Shown: positions 1 through 13,477, counted from the stretch's first letter. The stretch: 64,000 nucleotides of DNA from Polytrichum commune (GCA_950295325.1 OX485809.1:26984144-27048143), one strand, 5' to 3'. Numbers and translations: made by a program. Notes: generated by a model from the letters alone, not told the origin.

Positions 1-136
1 TTGCCGGCCACGAATCAAAGCACACAAGGAATTTGACACTTTGAGATCAGTGGAGTGCTCTTCTTCATCAAGTCGGAGATAGAAATTGAGGCAGGCGTGC
101 AGATCATCCACTTGGTGGAGGTTTCTGTGTTTGCTT
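1..136 (-). CDS. Possible internal exon of a gene running off the left edge
   Basis: On the minus strand, a reading frame stays open from an acceptor-like site (intron ending in ACACAG, near 136) to the window edge, about 45 codons. It contains the segments VDDLHACLNFYLRLDEEE and KVSNSLCALIRGRQ, which read like ordinary protein, but I do not recognise a domain. A second candidate exon lies at about 212-314 on the same strand, between a TCAG acceptor and a GTAAGC donor, but its phase does not join cleanly to this one. It may be a gene fragment or chance. Sequence to the left of the window would decide. Confidence 0.22.
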
Positions 137-330
137 GTCAAGAGATGTGAGATCTTGTGAGGAAAGATTGGGGGTTTATATCATGCATGTAAGTAGGTTA
201 CAGCTTACTCCGGGCTTCTTCCCTGCTACTTCTGAATTTCTTGGAGTGGTCTCCGATGACAACGGCACCACTTTGGATGCGGAAGTTTTGCATCTGGCTT
301 CAGGTAGACAACCCTGATTCGGTTACTTTT

Positions 331-3110
331 ATGTTATCAGGAGACTAGTGTTTGAGTGCTAGGTATGTGATTTGGTTGTGGCTCCACGGACAGACGTCAG
401 AAAGACATGTGTTCAAAGGAGATTAATTGGACTCCGTGTTCAAAATCTCATATTTATTCGAATGTTCATAATTTGGGGGATTCATGTCATGGCCATTTAA
501 TGAGCACGATCATAGTCTTCACTTAGATAATGATTAAGATGTTCATATGAGATCTGAAAATTATGAAGAAAGTGGCTCCAACTTCAAGTTGGATTTTGCT
601 AACCGTGTCCTACTAGGTATTCATGTGTTTCATGTCTAAGGAGAGGTGGGCTAGTTTGAAAATTAACCATTTCAAACGCATCTATCTTAGGCATATATAT
701 TTTAGAAGATGGTGCAAGCAAGTGATATGGAACAAGTATTTGCCTAAATTTTGTGTAAAGTATGATAAAATTACATTAAATTAATGAAAATCTTTTTTGG
801 GGGGATGATGCCCTCATGTTTATAACGAATTCAAGGAATTTGGAAAGAAAAAAAAAATCCAAGTTCATAATATTCAAGGTTTTGAAATTTATGTCCAAAA
901 TGAGATCTAGCCATTTGCTTCCGAGTATTACTTAAATTAATGATAAGTTTTGAAGATCTTGTCTTGATATTCTATGTTTGAGCACTTAACACAAAAATAG
1001 AGAGGATCATGAAAAACTCCAATGTAAACAACGTTTTGCCACTACTTTTAGATGTATGACCTGAAAATATTATTGTTTTAGTATATTGGAGCACTTTTTT
1101 GGTCCGATTTACCATGCTTGCACCCTATTTTGATTTGCACTTGAGTAAGGATGTTCATATGTTGGATACTCTTAATTAGTTTCCCTTTAATTGATATACA
1201 AGTAAAATTGACTAAGCCCAAGTCGATAATTATAACATGCTAAAATTCTATTGTACAATCCTCCTATAGGATTGTATGGTAAGATCCTACAATAGCATAT
1301 GTAGAGTTTATTACAATAATATTAAAGCACGTTTTTTATTATATTTTTATTTCTTATCATTTAATTATGGGTATTATATATATATATATATATATATGAT
1401 TTTACCATCATATTTTAGTAGCATAACATTCAAGTAATCACTAAGGAAATCACACACATCTCCTTTGTATTTAGGTATTATAGAAGTGTATTGACGGACC
1501 CGCCTATAGAATTGAAGCAACCAAAAAGTCTAGGTTTTGAGAATATGTCAACCATGATTTATGATCATATTTTTAAAAAATACGAGAAATTCTCAACCAT
1601 GATTGCATAACATTGCTAAGCCTCATTGCTCCTTCACCTTACCTAAATAAAAATGATGCCATGTTCCATGATAGGAAAACTAGGTGGAGGTGGTGACATG
1701 GTATGGACAATAGGACAAAGTAGGACAATATTATCCAAAAATAAATAAATAATTAATCTTTTTATTGAAGCATTCCATGAGGACATGGTGGCAGGTCATG
1801 AAGGGTTTATGACCATGAACATGGACATGCATCCATGTTACGGGTATGGATGGGGTTGGGTTAATATGGGTCAATATGGGAGATTAATCCACATGCATGG
1901 GTATAATGGGCCGGGATGGCACGAGACCAAACTATCCCTTGGATAGCAACACCTGTATAACCAGCAAGGGGTATGGGCAAGATAAAGCTCTACAACTTAT
2001 AATAAGTTCATAATAAATCATGAAAATATTGTAATAAGAACATTGAATGTAAGAAATAAGATGTATTGAAGACATATTAAAAATGTTCTTATTTAATGAT
2101 ATTTTTGAAAACTATTATTATATCCTGAGACCCATGCATAAGTGAAACAAATTACTCACTCTAAAACTATTGTTGCTTCCTTGGGCAGCCACAATACAAA
2201 ATCCAGCAAATCCTGCCGCGAACTAACTCTCAAATTTGGGTTCATCGTTATCCAGAAAGGATCCAAACTGACATATTGGTTCTTGAAATTACAACCAACT
2301 TAATCACTCTGCCATGTAACATATGGAGAGGAGATTCTGGACATCAACCAAGAATTAGAATCACCACTTTGTGGAGTCGGCATAACCGAAAATCACTCTT
2401 TTGAATAGTTGGAAGTCACACAATTTACATCTGAGGGTGTGCATGACATTATAGAACAGACATCATCATACCTAAGATGCACCAGAGAAGATCACAAGCC
2501 AGGACTCAAGAAACCACAACGTGAATTGTTAATAGTCAATGTGACATATACCTGAACCTAAACTGAAAGTGCTCACAAGGCAAGGGGATTGAGTTTCAAT
2601 TCACTCCTTCCTTCTTCGGCGCTTCAATGAGTTTATAGACTCAAACTGTAATAATGAAACTCAATTTTTCTTACATTTCCATAAACATTGGGTAACTCAC
2701 CTCAACAAGTATTGGAGGAATTGTTCTATTTGATTAGCTTTGCTACACAGTCCACATGATTTTAATCATCACATCTCTGAATAGTTCTGCAGAGACGTTG
2801 TTACTGGCTCCAAAAGATAACACAATTTTCTGCAAACTGATGTTAATAACATATCACTGCAATGCAATTTTTGTTGAAATTTAGAAACACGTTTCACATC
2901 GATTCAATCATATTCAACAGCAACTGTAAATGAATGATAATGAAACAGTGTTCCAATGTCAACCATTTGTTCTAAAATTTATGGTTGAAAAACATGAAAG
3001 GTTGAATTGTGAGGTGAGCGATGACAAAAATACCATGAAATAGGTTTTGGGGTAGCATTAAAAAGACATTGAACACTGAGGAGAGTATCTATGTGTCAAG
3101 CGTGACCATA
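331..3110. other. Non-genic AT-rich stretch
   Basis: I see no supported coding exon. All frames are broken by frequent stops and no transposase motif is visible. There is an (AT)n microsatellite at 1375-1397. The rest is unassigned intergenic sequence, probably old repeat debris. Confidence 0.6.
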
Positions 3111-3114
3111 GTTG

Positions 3115-3200
3115 CAACATGCGTTTCGAAACAATTTCGAAACGAATGAAACACATTTCAAAAACGATTCGAAATGTTTCGAAAACACGAATTTCATGAA
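3115..3200. repeat. TTCGAAAC-type short repeat cluster
   Basis: GTTTCGAAA and TTTCGAAAC motifs recur in both orientations over about 80 bp, giving a self-complementary block. It lies just beyond the 3' end of the adjacent minus-strand hAT transposase remnant, so it may be a subterminal repeat region of that element. Subterminal repeats are common in hAT elements, but no clear terminal inverted repeat or target duplication was found. Confidence 0.35.
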
Positions 3201-3341
3201 CAAAAGCTAGAGTACATTATAACCTCTAGGATTACAATCCATCACTTGTACAAACCCCCTAACAAGGTTAAACCGTGGTCTTTTGCAAGAATAAATGTGG
3301 GGGTCTCTGAAACTATCAAATTCTTGCAAACTAGAGGCAAT

Positions 3342-4072
3342 TTAATCATCTAAACTACTCAAATGGTCATCATGACTGTCATTTTTGAACTCATCATCAT
3401 CATCATAAGTGTTGTTTTCCAAATTGCTTGTTATAGAAAGGCTTTGGCTTGAAGTAAAAGTTTCTTGGAATTGAAATTAGTTTGTTGAAGCTAGCATGGT
3501 CAAAACTTCACTCCAACTCTTACATTCCCATTTCCGTGGTACACGTTGAGATGGTTGAGCTCTTCCTTCTTACAAGAAAAAATATTGACTATTTCCAATC
3601 AAGAAGGCAAGGAAGGGACCTTGGTAATGTCAATTTCATTAGGATTTATTTCTTAATGACATCATTAGTTCCCATGCTCTCCAACATCCTCAAGTTTGTT
3701 TGAATGAAAACCAACTTTTTCATTTGAGAGCAGGGTAACCTATTGCACATTTTTGTTTGTATTAAATTCAAGGTTGTCCAATTCCACTCACTCATAGAAG
3801 AACTAAAAATTTGTGATAACACACGTAATGCAATACTTTGTAAATTTGGTACTTGTCTACCATACTTTTCCCACCAAGAAACAAGTCTCCACATTGGTTC
3901 TTTCGAAAGAGCTTCTCATGTAGAAAAATGTCCTACTCTACATGAAAACTTTAGAAGTGAATCTTTCAACCCATTGTTCACAATAGGGTCAGAACATACC
4001 ACATCCAAATATGCAATCCATCCATCTTGGAGATGGAGGGAACTAATGTCAAATTCAAAATTGCATATTTGA
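3342..4072 (-). pseudogene. hAT transposase C-terminal (dimerisation domain) remnant
   Basis: The open segment 3646-3894 on the minus strand encodes the hAT-family C-terminal dimerisation signature: WWEKYG, then PNLQSIALRVLSQ, then a following NRL motif. The same strand upstream (to about 4072) reads as the preceding part of the transposase in another frame, with an in-frame stop near 3920. Downstream, in a shifted frame, an Asp-rich tail (YDDDDEF, then DDHLSSLDD and a stop at 3342) resembles the acidic tail that ends many plant hAT transposases. The catalytic core is missing and there are frameshifts and stops, so it is a dead fragment. Family identity is firm; the outer limits are approximate. 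Confidence 0.75.
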
Positions 4073-4297
4073 AGCAATATGTGAGATACTATGTGCAGAG
4101 AATGCTAGAACCAACTCCATCTTGATGTTAATTTAACCTTCACTTGGGAAACCTAGGAGGAATGCAACATGCATAGCGACAATGAAATTCAAAACCCTAA
4201 AACTATTTTATTGTTTCAAAATACCATTTAAAATCGGCGTTAATATTCGTCTAGAAAAGGACACAATGATGTTTCATTGTAAGTATGATGGTGACTT

Positions 4298-4836
4298 CCA
4301 GGTACACAATTCCCATATTATATGCAAGGGCCACCAGCATTAAAATAGCTTAGAGGACGGTGTTTGCAAAAGATATATCAAATTATATAAAAATAAAAGG
4401 ATCAAAAAATTGGGTGAAGAGGAAATTTAATAAAATAAGATGTAGCAAAAGTTGGGTTGCATATTTTATATTTTAAAAAAATCACAATATATTAAAAATT
4501 GAAAAAAAATCTATTTAATAATTATTTTAATTGGAGTAATTATCCTATTAAAATATAAGTCATTGTCAATGTTTTATATATAATAAATAATGCTACTTTT
4601 TATTGTTAAAAAGCCCAAAATGTTAGATAATGTGGCTTATGATTACTATATTTAAAAAACTTATATAATTTGGTTTTTAATGCAATTATATAATTCAAGA
4701 AATACTTATTTCCCATATACAATTACATTTTTGAATTTGTTGTTAAAAGGGCGACAAGAATTCCGTATATTAAAACAAATTATATCAGTCAAGATTGGAG
4801 TAAATTAAATTATAAGCGATTATAAACAAGACCATA
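4298..4836. mobile_element. hAT-type MITE, copy lacking its right end
   Basis: This is a diverged copy of the complete MITE at 61964-62469. It begins with a version of the same terminal repeat (CAGGTACACAATTCCCATAT against CCGGGTACGCAACTCCCATA) and shares interior stretches, including the AAAAGTTGGGTTGCATAT block and the TATAAGCGATTATAAACA block. It stops matching just before the right terminal repeat, so that end is deleted or replaced. Confidence 0.65.
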
Positions 4837-5379
4837 GCCAAGGGTTGACTAAGAATGCAACACTCATTAATTTGCATTTAGAGAAGATTGGAGATGAAGA
4901 TGAGTGGTATATTTTCCACTTTTCAAACAGGAACATGCACCAATGTTGGTGGATGTATATGTAAATCAACCACCATCACAGATTCATATCAACGTACTTA
5001 TCATGGGTATCAAAATTATAACAGCATTCAAACACCAATCGGTGTATATTCAACAGAATTCAAAACAGATTTTACTAAATCTAATCTACAATGAAGCAAA
5101 ACCAGTACACATGTGCAGAAAAATCTTTATCAATGAACAATAATCTCCTCAGAGATGAAATTGGAAACCTCCCCACTGTCAATGTGTAAATAAACCACAC
5201 ATTGTACAGGAACGCAAAATTCCTCTCCAAAGTTTCTTAGTTGAAGTCGAACATGGACTTTCAACTTTCTGTCAACTGCACAAACTCTACAGAGTCATTC
5301 TTTACAATCGGTTGTATTCAAAATCATTCTACAGACAACCATGTAATTGACAATATTCAAACTCGGTTAGCTGAATCAT
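4837..5379. other. Downstream flank of the desiccation-related gene
   Basis: No coding sequence is supported. It lies immediately beyond the stop codon of the minus-strand gene at 5380 and should contain its 3' untranslated region. I could not fix a polyadenylation site. Confidence 0.4.
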
Positions 5380-8192
5380 CTAAGAAGTTTTGTTGAGGTA
5401 TGATTCGGCAATAGGTCCACTCCCACCCTTGGGGTAGAAACCTCCAGGCTTGGAAGGACTTCCAGTTCCATAGACTGTTGCAAGCACCTGGGCAGCTGTG
5501 CGTGCATAAGACAAGGAATCCGCGTCTGCAGACAGAATGTTCCCTGTAATCATCCCTTCAGCTCCCAAGTATTTGGGCACCACCAACCCTTCGTCCACAA
5601 AAGCATGGCTAGCGTTGTTCCTCAAGCTAGAAATCGCGTTGCTGAAATCTGCCACAGTGTAATTATAAGGCCAGACCACCCTGTCCTTCTGCCTGTACAT
5701 TTCTGTGCGGATAACAGCGTCCTGTCCTGACTCCACTCCTAACAGCTTAGCCACCAACTGCATGAAACCAGGACATTCCCAAAAATGAGATAAATAATGA
5801 CATGTCCATAGCAATTCCCTACCTTTGATGACATCATGATGAACACATATACCAAAAGTCAAGTAAACCCAATGTCGTTTGTGTCTTTTGATTGAAGCTT
5901 TTCTAATGAACTACTTGCCCTTTACATGCAGTCCCTTACTTGGTACTAGCCTTTGGGATATACAAAGGGAGCAATTCTTTTATAAGGAAAAGAACCACAT
6001 GATAAAGGGGTGATTGCAAGGAGATTATGAAGTAATGTGCATATGCATGGAATATTCATATGTTTGATGAGCATTTTGGCAACATATTTTCAACATGAAT
6101 TTCTAGTACCCAATTTTTAGATTAATTCATGTGCACTTATTTATTGATCTAGAAATTGCACAAAATTCCCAGGGACTTGGAGCCGATTTCACAATTTCTC
6201 CATACCATCTGAGACAACTTCGGATTTGTGAACAAAGCTTAGGAATTGTAGACGAAACTTTAGGATTTGTGAACAAACCTACTAGCTCCACCAATTTAGT
6301 CGGATATAATGAAAGTAAGAACAGAGTTTTTTCTTCTTCAACTTCAATAGTTTGTTTTGACACTGTTTAATTGCAACATGGATTGATCACAGAGAAAAAG
6401 AGTGACTGACCGATTTAGCTCCCATTCCTGAAAGAAGAGGGTTGGTGCCAACATATCCGGTCAAACCGACGTAAGGAATGGTGTATGTGGAGATGAGGTA
6501 GTTCAAGCTGTTGCAATATGGGTCAAAGGGCGGGTTCAATTTCTTGCCGAACGCCTTGTCGATGGTTGTAGCCCAAGTAGCCTTGCTCACATCAAGCTGC
6601 ACACGGGGGAAAGCATACTTCCCCAAGATTGACTTGATTGCCCTGCACCCAAAATTCCAGAAATGAGTAAATATATTTTCCACCATAAAGCACAACTACT
6701 AACATTCACTTGATAAACCCTCGCTCTTCGGGCATTCAAGACAAAGTTGACCACGTATACTGTGAACTAGGTGAACGTCCGGAGGTGGCAGATCACTCCT
6801 ATACAAGATTCAAGTGGAAATTGTCCTACTCCAAGCTTCACAAACTCAATAAATCCACAAATCAGTCATTGTTAAACACAATATAAAGTAGGAACAAACT
6901 AACACAAACTTCCAATGAGTATATTATTTTCTACACCAGAAGAAACTGGGTTTACATGAATATTGACTAGACAGCTACCCCGAACGCTCTGGGATGGAAA
7001 AAAACCAGATAAAATTCTCAGAGTATACAGTACTCTAAATGAAAGTAGGGAGGTTGGCAGATCATTAATTCACATGCAAGATTTCGAGTGAATTTGTCAA
7101 ACTCTGCGCTACACAAGCTCAATGCAACGACATATAATGCTTCTTAAAACCCGATATCAACGATATATAGTTGACGAAACTGGGGCAAATCTGCAACAAG
7201 TAGATTATTTTTACACCAGAAGAAACTATGAACATCAACTACCCCAACTCTCATGGGATGGAAAAGGACCAGATTGAGTGATCACTAAAATTGGCTATAC
7301 AGCGCTCTACATGAGAGTAGGGTGGTGGCAGGCCATTACTTCATATACAATATTTCTGAGAGATTTGTCGAACTCTGAGCTACACAAGCTCAATGTAACC
7401 AGATAGCATTCATTCTCAACCTCGATGATCTAGTAGGAAGCAACTGGGTGAAATTTGCAAAACGTAGATTATTTTCTAAACCGAAAGAGAACTATGAACA
7501 TTTACTCAATCCTCAACCTCAACTAGAAATGGACCAACTTGAGCTGCCACTGGACTGAACTGTACTGTGAAAAAATAGATGAAGGTCACGAGGAGGTCGC
7601 AGGCCATTCATGTACAAGATTGAAGTGGATTTCTGTGGACTATACAAGCTCAATGAAACCACATATCACTCATCCTTAAACCCAATTTTCCAGCAGAGAC
7701 AAAGCTGGGACATTTGCACAGGCACTACAATAATTAAGTAACTCCACACCAGTGTTGGATTCTAAGGAACAAAACCATGTAGCTAGCACTGACAGATGCA
7801 TGAGATAGGTATAAGATGAGTTATATAGAGCAGTGTTGGAGCATCACAATCATTCGAGCTGGCAGCAAGTATGATCAATTATACCTAATGTGGCCGATTT
7901 CCTGAAGCCCCATCTGCTTGAAGATGTCAGTGTAGTAAGGATCCAAATTGGCCTTCTGCGCACCAATGGGCTCAGGGCCATTGCCAGTCAAGTTGGGGGC
8001 CAACTTGTCCAACCCATAGCCATAGGCCGCCCACAGGAAGTACTCTGCCTCAAAGTACTCCAAGTTCAAAGCATTGGCGATATTCTTCCTATCCTCATCT
8101 GTGAAGTTGGAGGTCGCCGATGCACTAGCAACCAGCAACACTAAGCAGAGACAAGCAGCAACAGCACCCAAGGATGATTTTGAGAAACCCAT
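5380..8192 (-). CDS. Desiccation-related protein, PCC13-62 family (ferritin-like)
   Basis: Three exons on the minus strand: 7885-8192, 6411-6642 and 5380-5757. All introns are GT-AG and the phases agree, giving 918 nt and 305 aa. The start chosen is the ATG at 8192, which opens a classic signal peptide (MGFSKSSLGAVAACLCLVLL, cleavage after an ASA-type site); the frame upstream has no other ATG. The mature part begins NFTDEDRKNIANALNLEYFE and continues with EAEYFLWAAYGYGLDKLAP and QEIGHIR. These supply the Glu and His residues expected of the ferritin-like four-helix domain. The middle exon (AFGKKLNPPFDPY, YVGLTGYVGTNPLLSG) and the C-terminal KPGGFYPKGGSGPIAESYLN are hallmarks of the PCC13-62 family, first described in the resurrection plant Craterostigma. 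Length is normal for the family. The protein is probably secreted or apoplastic; whether it binds metal is not known. The first intron carries a tandem array (separate entry). Confidence 0.93.
6740..7700. repeat. Intronic tandem array, about 4 x 270 bp
   Basis: Inside intron 1 (6643-7884) of the desiccation-related gene, a block recurs with anchors at about 6784, 7052, 7324 and 7594, spacing 268, 272 and 270 bp. Shared landmarks are a GGTGGCAGATCA-type motif, a CTACACAAGCTCAATG motif, and ACACCAGAAGAAACT followed by TGGGATGGAAAA. The copies are clearly diverged. No open frame is shared between units. Confidence 0.8.
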
Positions 8193-8296
8193 CGCTTCCA
8201 AACAAATCGAATCAGCTCGAACACTCAAAAAACTTGTGAATGTTGGAGCTTCAGATCTGTAATTCAGAGCATGATGTTTGAAAGCCAGGACGTAGT

Positions 8297-8304
8297 CTTA
8301 TATA
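8297..8304 (-). promoter_or_regulatory. TATA box of the desiccation-related gene
   Basis: TATATAAG on the minus strand lies about 105 nt upstream of the ATG at 8192, which allows a 5' leader of about 70 nt. An ACGT core follows within 10 bp on the promoter side of the likely start. ACGT cores are found in abscisic-acid and stress response elements, but one copy alone is weak evidence. Confidence 0.5.
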
Positions 8305-8869
8305 AGAGTTAACCATTCCCGAACCGTTCAAGTCAGGTGGAAAGGCGTTCGGTACTTCCATCTGTACCTGCATCTAGACCCATTGAAGATATCCACTCCC
8401 AACATCTACCAAGAGGGAAGATGTTAGGACTGAGGTGGTGAACTTGAGAGACTCTGTGTGTAAGACTCGGTGGAGAAGAAGCTTTGGCGAAGCGTGGAAG
8501 CCTGCATGCTGTACGTTTGTCACAGTGCAGTGGGTCGTGCGGTTCCCCCCACAGTGAGCTCAGCAGCTTACGCCATAGCCAGTCCCCGCCGCTGCAGTAC
8601 ACTCAACAATATAGAATCATTATTCTTAAGGACCCTACTACAAAGTTCATGTGGAGTGACTCCTCATCAGCTCAAAAAGCTTTGTAGTTAGTTCCTACCT
8701 CGCCAGATCATGTTGACCGCGCGACCTTTCTTGTCACCGGAATTGATCCACGGTTCCTCAGGTTACGACGCAAACCGTGCTTGTAAGATAATGATCCTGG
8801 AAGGGTGCATGGACAGACATGATGATGATGACAATGTTTTACTTCAACGATTCCAGCTTCGCACTCAAC

Positions 8870-9235
8870 TGACATTTTGTACATGGGTGTTATTTGGTTA
8901 ATTTTTTATGTTCTCGAACTTCTACTGATTCCATTCACACAACGAAACTAAGTTGTGTTGCAATAGCAAATATTATGATGAAGCACCAATAAAAACAAAT
9001 CAGACCTCTCTTAATTTAGTTGTGGTTATCAAAAGTGCAGGTTTGTTATTTCTCAATTAATCACACATGTCTTTCCGATTGTATTCACTGTTTAGTGTGG
9101 GTGGTTGATAAAATTTGAAAATGTAATCCAATCTCTTTTAGGCATATGTCTTTAGGGTGTTTGTTCTTTGATCCTCACCTACCCACACATCAATCAAATA
9201 TAGAGGTTTGATTATAAAAAGCTACGGAATAACAG
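8870..9235 (+). repeat. Dispersed repeat family R, copy 1
   Basis: One of at least five copies in the window of a repeat of about 350-400 bp. It starts near GGGTGTTATTTGGTTAATTT and ends near ACCCACACATCAATCAAATA. Shared interior landmarks are a CACAACGAAA-type motif, GTTATCAAAAGTGCA and TTTGTTCTTTGATCCTCACC. It has no coding capacity and is probably an old non-autonomous element. Confidence 0.6.
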
Positions 9236-9299
9236 TCACATATCTTACTTAATAAAACTTTACATGGAAATGAAACTTCCTTTGAAGTGCATAACATTA

Positions 9300-9427
9300 T
9301 TAAGCAGTGTACGTTCGTTCATGTGGCCATGAGAATATAACCATGGGATGCCATAGGTAGCTGCACTAGCTGCAACATTCCATGGTTATATTCTCAAGGC
9401 CCACATGAACGAACGTACACTGCTTAA
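9300..9427. mobile_element. Small foldback MITE, copy 1
   Basis: Nearly perfect inverted arms of about 50 bp. The left arm starts TTAAGCAGTGTACGTTCGTT, the right arm ends AACGAACGTACACTGCTTAA, and both contain AGAATATAACCATGG. The loop is about 25 bp. A related element lies at 24638-24776, and both share the left flank CATAACATTA. Non-coding. Confidence 0.75.
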
Positions 9428-9653
9428 TCATGTATAATGAATGTATATTGTCCTTAGGGTTTTGTTTACTCACTACACTTCCATACAATTCGCATACAAT
9501 CTGAGGCAGCATGATGGGCATGAGCTGCACCAACGGGAGCATTATATCCTGAATTGTAAAAGAAAATTGGACGGATACTAGGTGGATGAGTAATTTTTTC
9601 TAAAGTTGAATGAAACCTAAAGTAACGTTGAATTTGCGGTTCCCAGCTACCTA

Positions 9654-10074
9654 AGGTAGAAATACCATAACCCATGAAAATAAGGTGATTCGCATTGAAG
9701 ATCTGGTCTGACAATCATGAGATAATTTTCCAAGATAGACGAGAAGGATTCATGAAGAATGCAAGTTGTTTCATATTTTCTGCCCTATACAAAAAAATGC
9801 TACAATTTTCCAAAGTGGAAAGTTGTCCAAACCCCTACTCATTCACTAGATTCTCCCTACACCAAACACGGTAATCCGCATTTCCATACATAATATCGCC
9901 TAAATCAGTTACCTCATTAGTACATTAACACTTGACTCCCATTGGCTACATTAAGTGTACACGCATTGAAGTTGCCGCTGAGCCATGATCAGTTTTAGAA
10001 ATGGCATTTCACCATTATGACGGCGGTCTAGTGCACGGCTAGAGGGTGATTTACAGGTTATGGTAATTCTGCCT
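9654..10074. mobile_element. TA-target MITE (Tc1/mariner-like), copy 1
   Basis: About 421 bp, bounded by TA on both sides. Its left terminal repeat is AGGTAGAAATACCATAACC; the right end is a slightly mutated inverse. A second copy at 32123-32544 is about 90 percent identical by eye, with perfect terminal repeats. Internal landmarks include ATTATGACGGCGGTCTAGTG. No coding capacity. Confidence 0.8.
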
Positions 10075-10159
10075 TATTGTTACTCCTATGATTCCTGAGA
10101 TTGTGACGTACCCGAAAATTCTTAATTAGTTGTTTGGAACACAATGACCAACTAAACTT

Positions 10160-10510
10160 CCACCCTAAGGAATATGGGTGTTATTAGGTTTGTTTTTCAT
10201 ATTGGGTTCTCCATCTTTTACCAATGACATTTACATCGACAAAACGTGTGTCACATTAGCAAATCTACAAAGAAGCATCAGCAAACATTCGATTCAGAAT
10301 CAAAGCTTCCCTTGATTTAGTCATGGTTATTGGAAATGCATGTTTGTGGATTTCTAAACTAAATCCATACGTCCTCGCAATTATGTTCACTATTGAGTAA
10401 GAAGTGGTTAATAAAATTTGAGGACGTGATCCAATCTTTCTTAAACATGTGTCTTTGTGGTGTTTGTTCCTTGATCCTCACCGAACCAGACACCAATCAA
10501 ATAACTCCTA
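10160..10510 (+). repeat. Dispersed repeat family R, copy 2
   Basis: Same family as 8870-9235. It matches through ACACCAATCAAATA at the right end and GTTATTGGAAATGCATGTTT inside. It sits only about 90 bp beyond the TA-target MITE. Non-coding. Confidence 0.6.
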
Positions 10511-11984
10511 GGCTTCCGACTAATTAAGAAAAGTAAGCAAATAGCACCTGCACTGTGCATACCTTACATGAAGCTGGTACTCTTGAACAGCTTTGCGAGG
10601 TTCAGGAGAGAGAAATAAGGGACAGCTGCAAGGTGCAACAGCTGCTTAGCCTGGCAGGATCTGAGCAAGAAAAGCTCCCCTCCTGAAGTCAGTTCAAATC
10701 GAGGATGTGTCAAGCCCACACCTCCTTATGACAAGTGCCCAAGAAATAATGCTCCAAGCAGATCATGTTGCATGTTAGCAACTTTAGATCATACCAATGA
10801 TAGCATTTCGATGAGGAGGAGGGATGACCATCAATCTTGTTTTGATTACCTCAAGCGTCGTTCAAAATGCCTCTTGCACTTCTCCACAGATCACACTGGA
10901 AATTGCATGTCTCAGGACTGAGATGATCCTAAACTACCGAACGATGGTGGAGAGATACCCAAATTTCAAAGAAGAGGTTGGCGGTTCGATTCTCAGCTGG
11001 GGTATATCCTCTTTACTCAATGGAAAACTTGCTAGGTGGTCAATTGCCACATGTGCTTTGGTGCTGACCTGTTGGCCTTTTGTCTCAAAAAAATTATAAA
11101 AAATTATAAAAAAAAATTGCATGTCTCATCCGGTTATACCATGTCCAAACTAAGGCTAGTTGTTAGTCGTGGGTAGTAGGAGGGGTCCCTCTTTACAGGG
11201 AAAGTGCATCTCTTTCTTAAATTCATTCTTATTAGTAAGGGTTTTCCGTCCTATTCATAGTAATCTCCCTGGATGTAACAAACTACAATATTCACCAATG
11301 CATACCAAACAAGAGCTCCTTTCAAGATGAAAACCCTCCCATTGGTGTGGGCCAATCGTTGGTCCTAGTGTGGGCATGGTATTCACTAATGCAAATCGTA
11401 AAGGTTTTTAGAGTTATCCATAAAATTCCTCAAAGAGGGATGGATTGGATTAATCCTTTTTTTAGAACTTTCTATTAAGAGCTCATTAGCTCGTCGTGTA
11501 TCGGAGCATGTTTTGAAAGTTGTGTGAAACTTTTGGGGCCTCCTCTTTCAACCCCTCAAACTTTGAGAGAATTTTAGGATCTAAAATATTGTATGTGCAT
11601 GGAATCCGCCCTCTTAAATCCCGAATCGGCCTATGCAAAGCTAACTTGACCCTCCCCATCCTAGTAGGACAAGTTGGAAAGCCGGTTTTTAATAGCCCCA
11701 CACCACTCTTTGTGTATGGTAATTTAAGCATTAAGAAAATTTAAGTGACTTTGTATTAATTCTCTCTTCAAGTGATCACAATATTAAGTCTCCCAATTGC
11801 ATTGATTGTTGAGATAGAATTGCTAATAATTTTGAAATGCACATAATCCAATCTTGTCATTACAAGTGTCATTTTGATGTCTTTATTGAACATATTACCA
11901 AGTTGTCAGGTGACCCTACAATGAAACAAACCTTTATGGAGGTCTTATATGGTCATTCTTCTTAATCGAACACCTATATTCGAA

Positions 11985-12032
<48 letters not shown>

Positions 12033-13300
12033 CATGGCTTGTAGTTAAGAAACAACACACACATACAAAAACATGTGTGAAATGAGATTGGACTATGTGT
12101 TTACATAATATATAAACATCACTCTAACTTCAATCATTAACATAATTCAATGAAAGGTCTATGTATAATGTGTATGCTTGAAGAGAAAAAGAATCTTCAA
12201 CCTCCTATAACTTTTGCATCTCAACTCCCATTTTGAAACTAAGGACCGGTTTAGACTACGGTGAAGAATTGCATTAGTTAAAAAGTTTAGGGGAATGAAG
12301 CAATATGATTGCAATGGCTATAAAATGGGTTCTTCACCAAACGGGATTTACAGTTGAGGGGTGGAATCTTCATACAACATATGAATAACATGGGTGTAAG
12401 AAGGGGTACCATTAGAGGCATTAATGTACATAGTATATATACATGGAGAGGTATTATTATTTTTATAATGTGTACATTTTAAAAGACCACTAAGAATTTT
12501 GAAGTAAAGGTACATGTACAAAAGGGGGCCCTAAGGTTTAGTGAAAAATTTGACAATAGATCTATCAATTTCATCCGATTCAGGTTTTCATATGTGGTCG
12601 TCAAAAGGTAATGTCCTAGCCTCGTCTACTACCTTGTCCATTCTTGTTAAGGTTTGCAGTAGGGTTCTACATTTTACAAATTGGAGGATCTTGGAGCACT
12701 CATGAGCTCCCTTGAGTTTTGCTCTTTGGATTGTGGCTCAGTTATTGTGCTCTTGTCTTTGTTTGTTTGATGCAATCACTGAGTTACATGCTAAGGATGA
12801 AAATTTGTTCAATGGCTTCTTCATTGGAAAGTGAAAGTGGGTTTTGTGAGTAACAAAGGCCTATTTAATTCATGATTTTTATTTTGTATGTGTAGTGGAG
12901 GCATTTCTCATATAAATTGAAAAGCTTAGAGCATCACCACCCATGGTGAAGCTGAACTGCAAAAGTTTAGGCACAATACAGAGTTTCATCAGAGTTCAGT
13001 TTGGGTAGGAGGCATATGCCCCACCCACAAACTCGTTTTTCAGTCCGACTTCAGCCTGCACCCTGAAAGCAGGTGAAAAATTAACACGTAAATGTTGTCA
13101 TCGGCACAGTATCAACTCCCAAGCATTGTGCAAGAAGATTTTTGAGCATAATCGATGAAAGACCCTGGAGTTTCCAAATCCAGCCAGCGACATGTTCACA
13201 TCTTTCTAAACTCAACCAGATCATCTGTAACTTAACCACTGGTTCTCCCCAAGCCCTGATCTGGTTGCGCTCAAAGAAGGAGGAGGAAAAAAGCAATAGC
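10511..13300. other. Non-genic stretch
   Basis: No supported gene. It includes an (AT)n microsatellite at 11987-12028. Short frames such as 10824-11099 show no domain, composition or splice context suggesting a gene. Confidence 0.5.
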
Positions 13301-13477
13301 AACCTCATATGAACCAAGTGTGTAAGTTGCGAAGATGCTGCTGATTGTGAGAAAAATTATCATCATCATTCATTTCAGCTGCTGGAGTTTCGGGAAACCC
13401 TAAACCTACTCGCCTAAATGCCTGCATTTGACATCAGTGAAACTTAGGTGACGACATCAGTTCGTAACAATGATGGG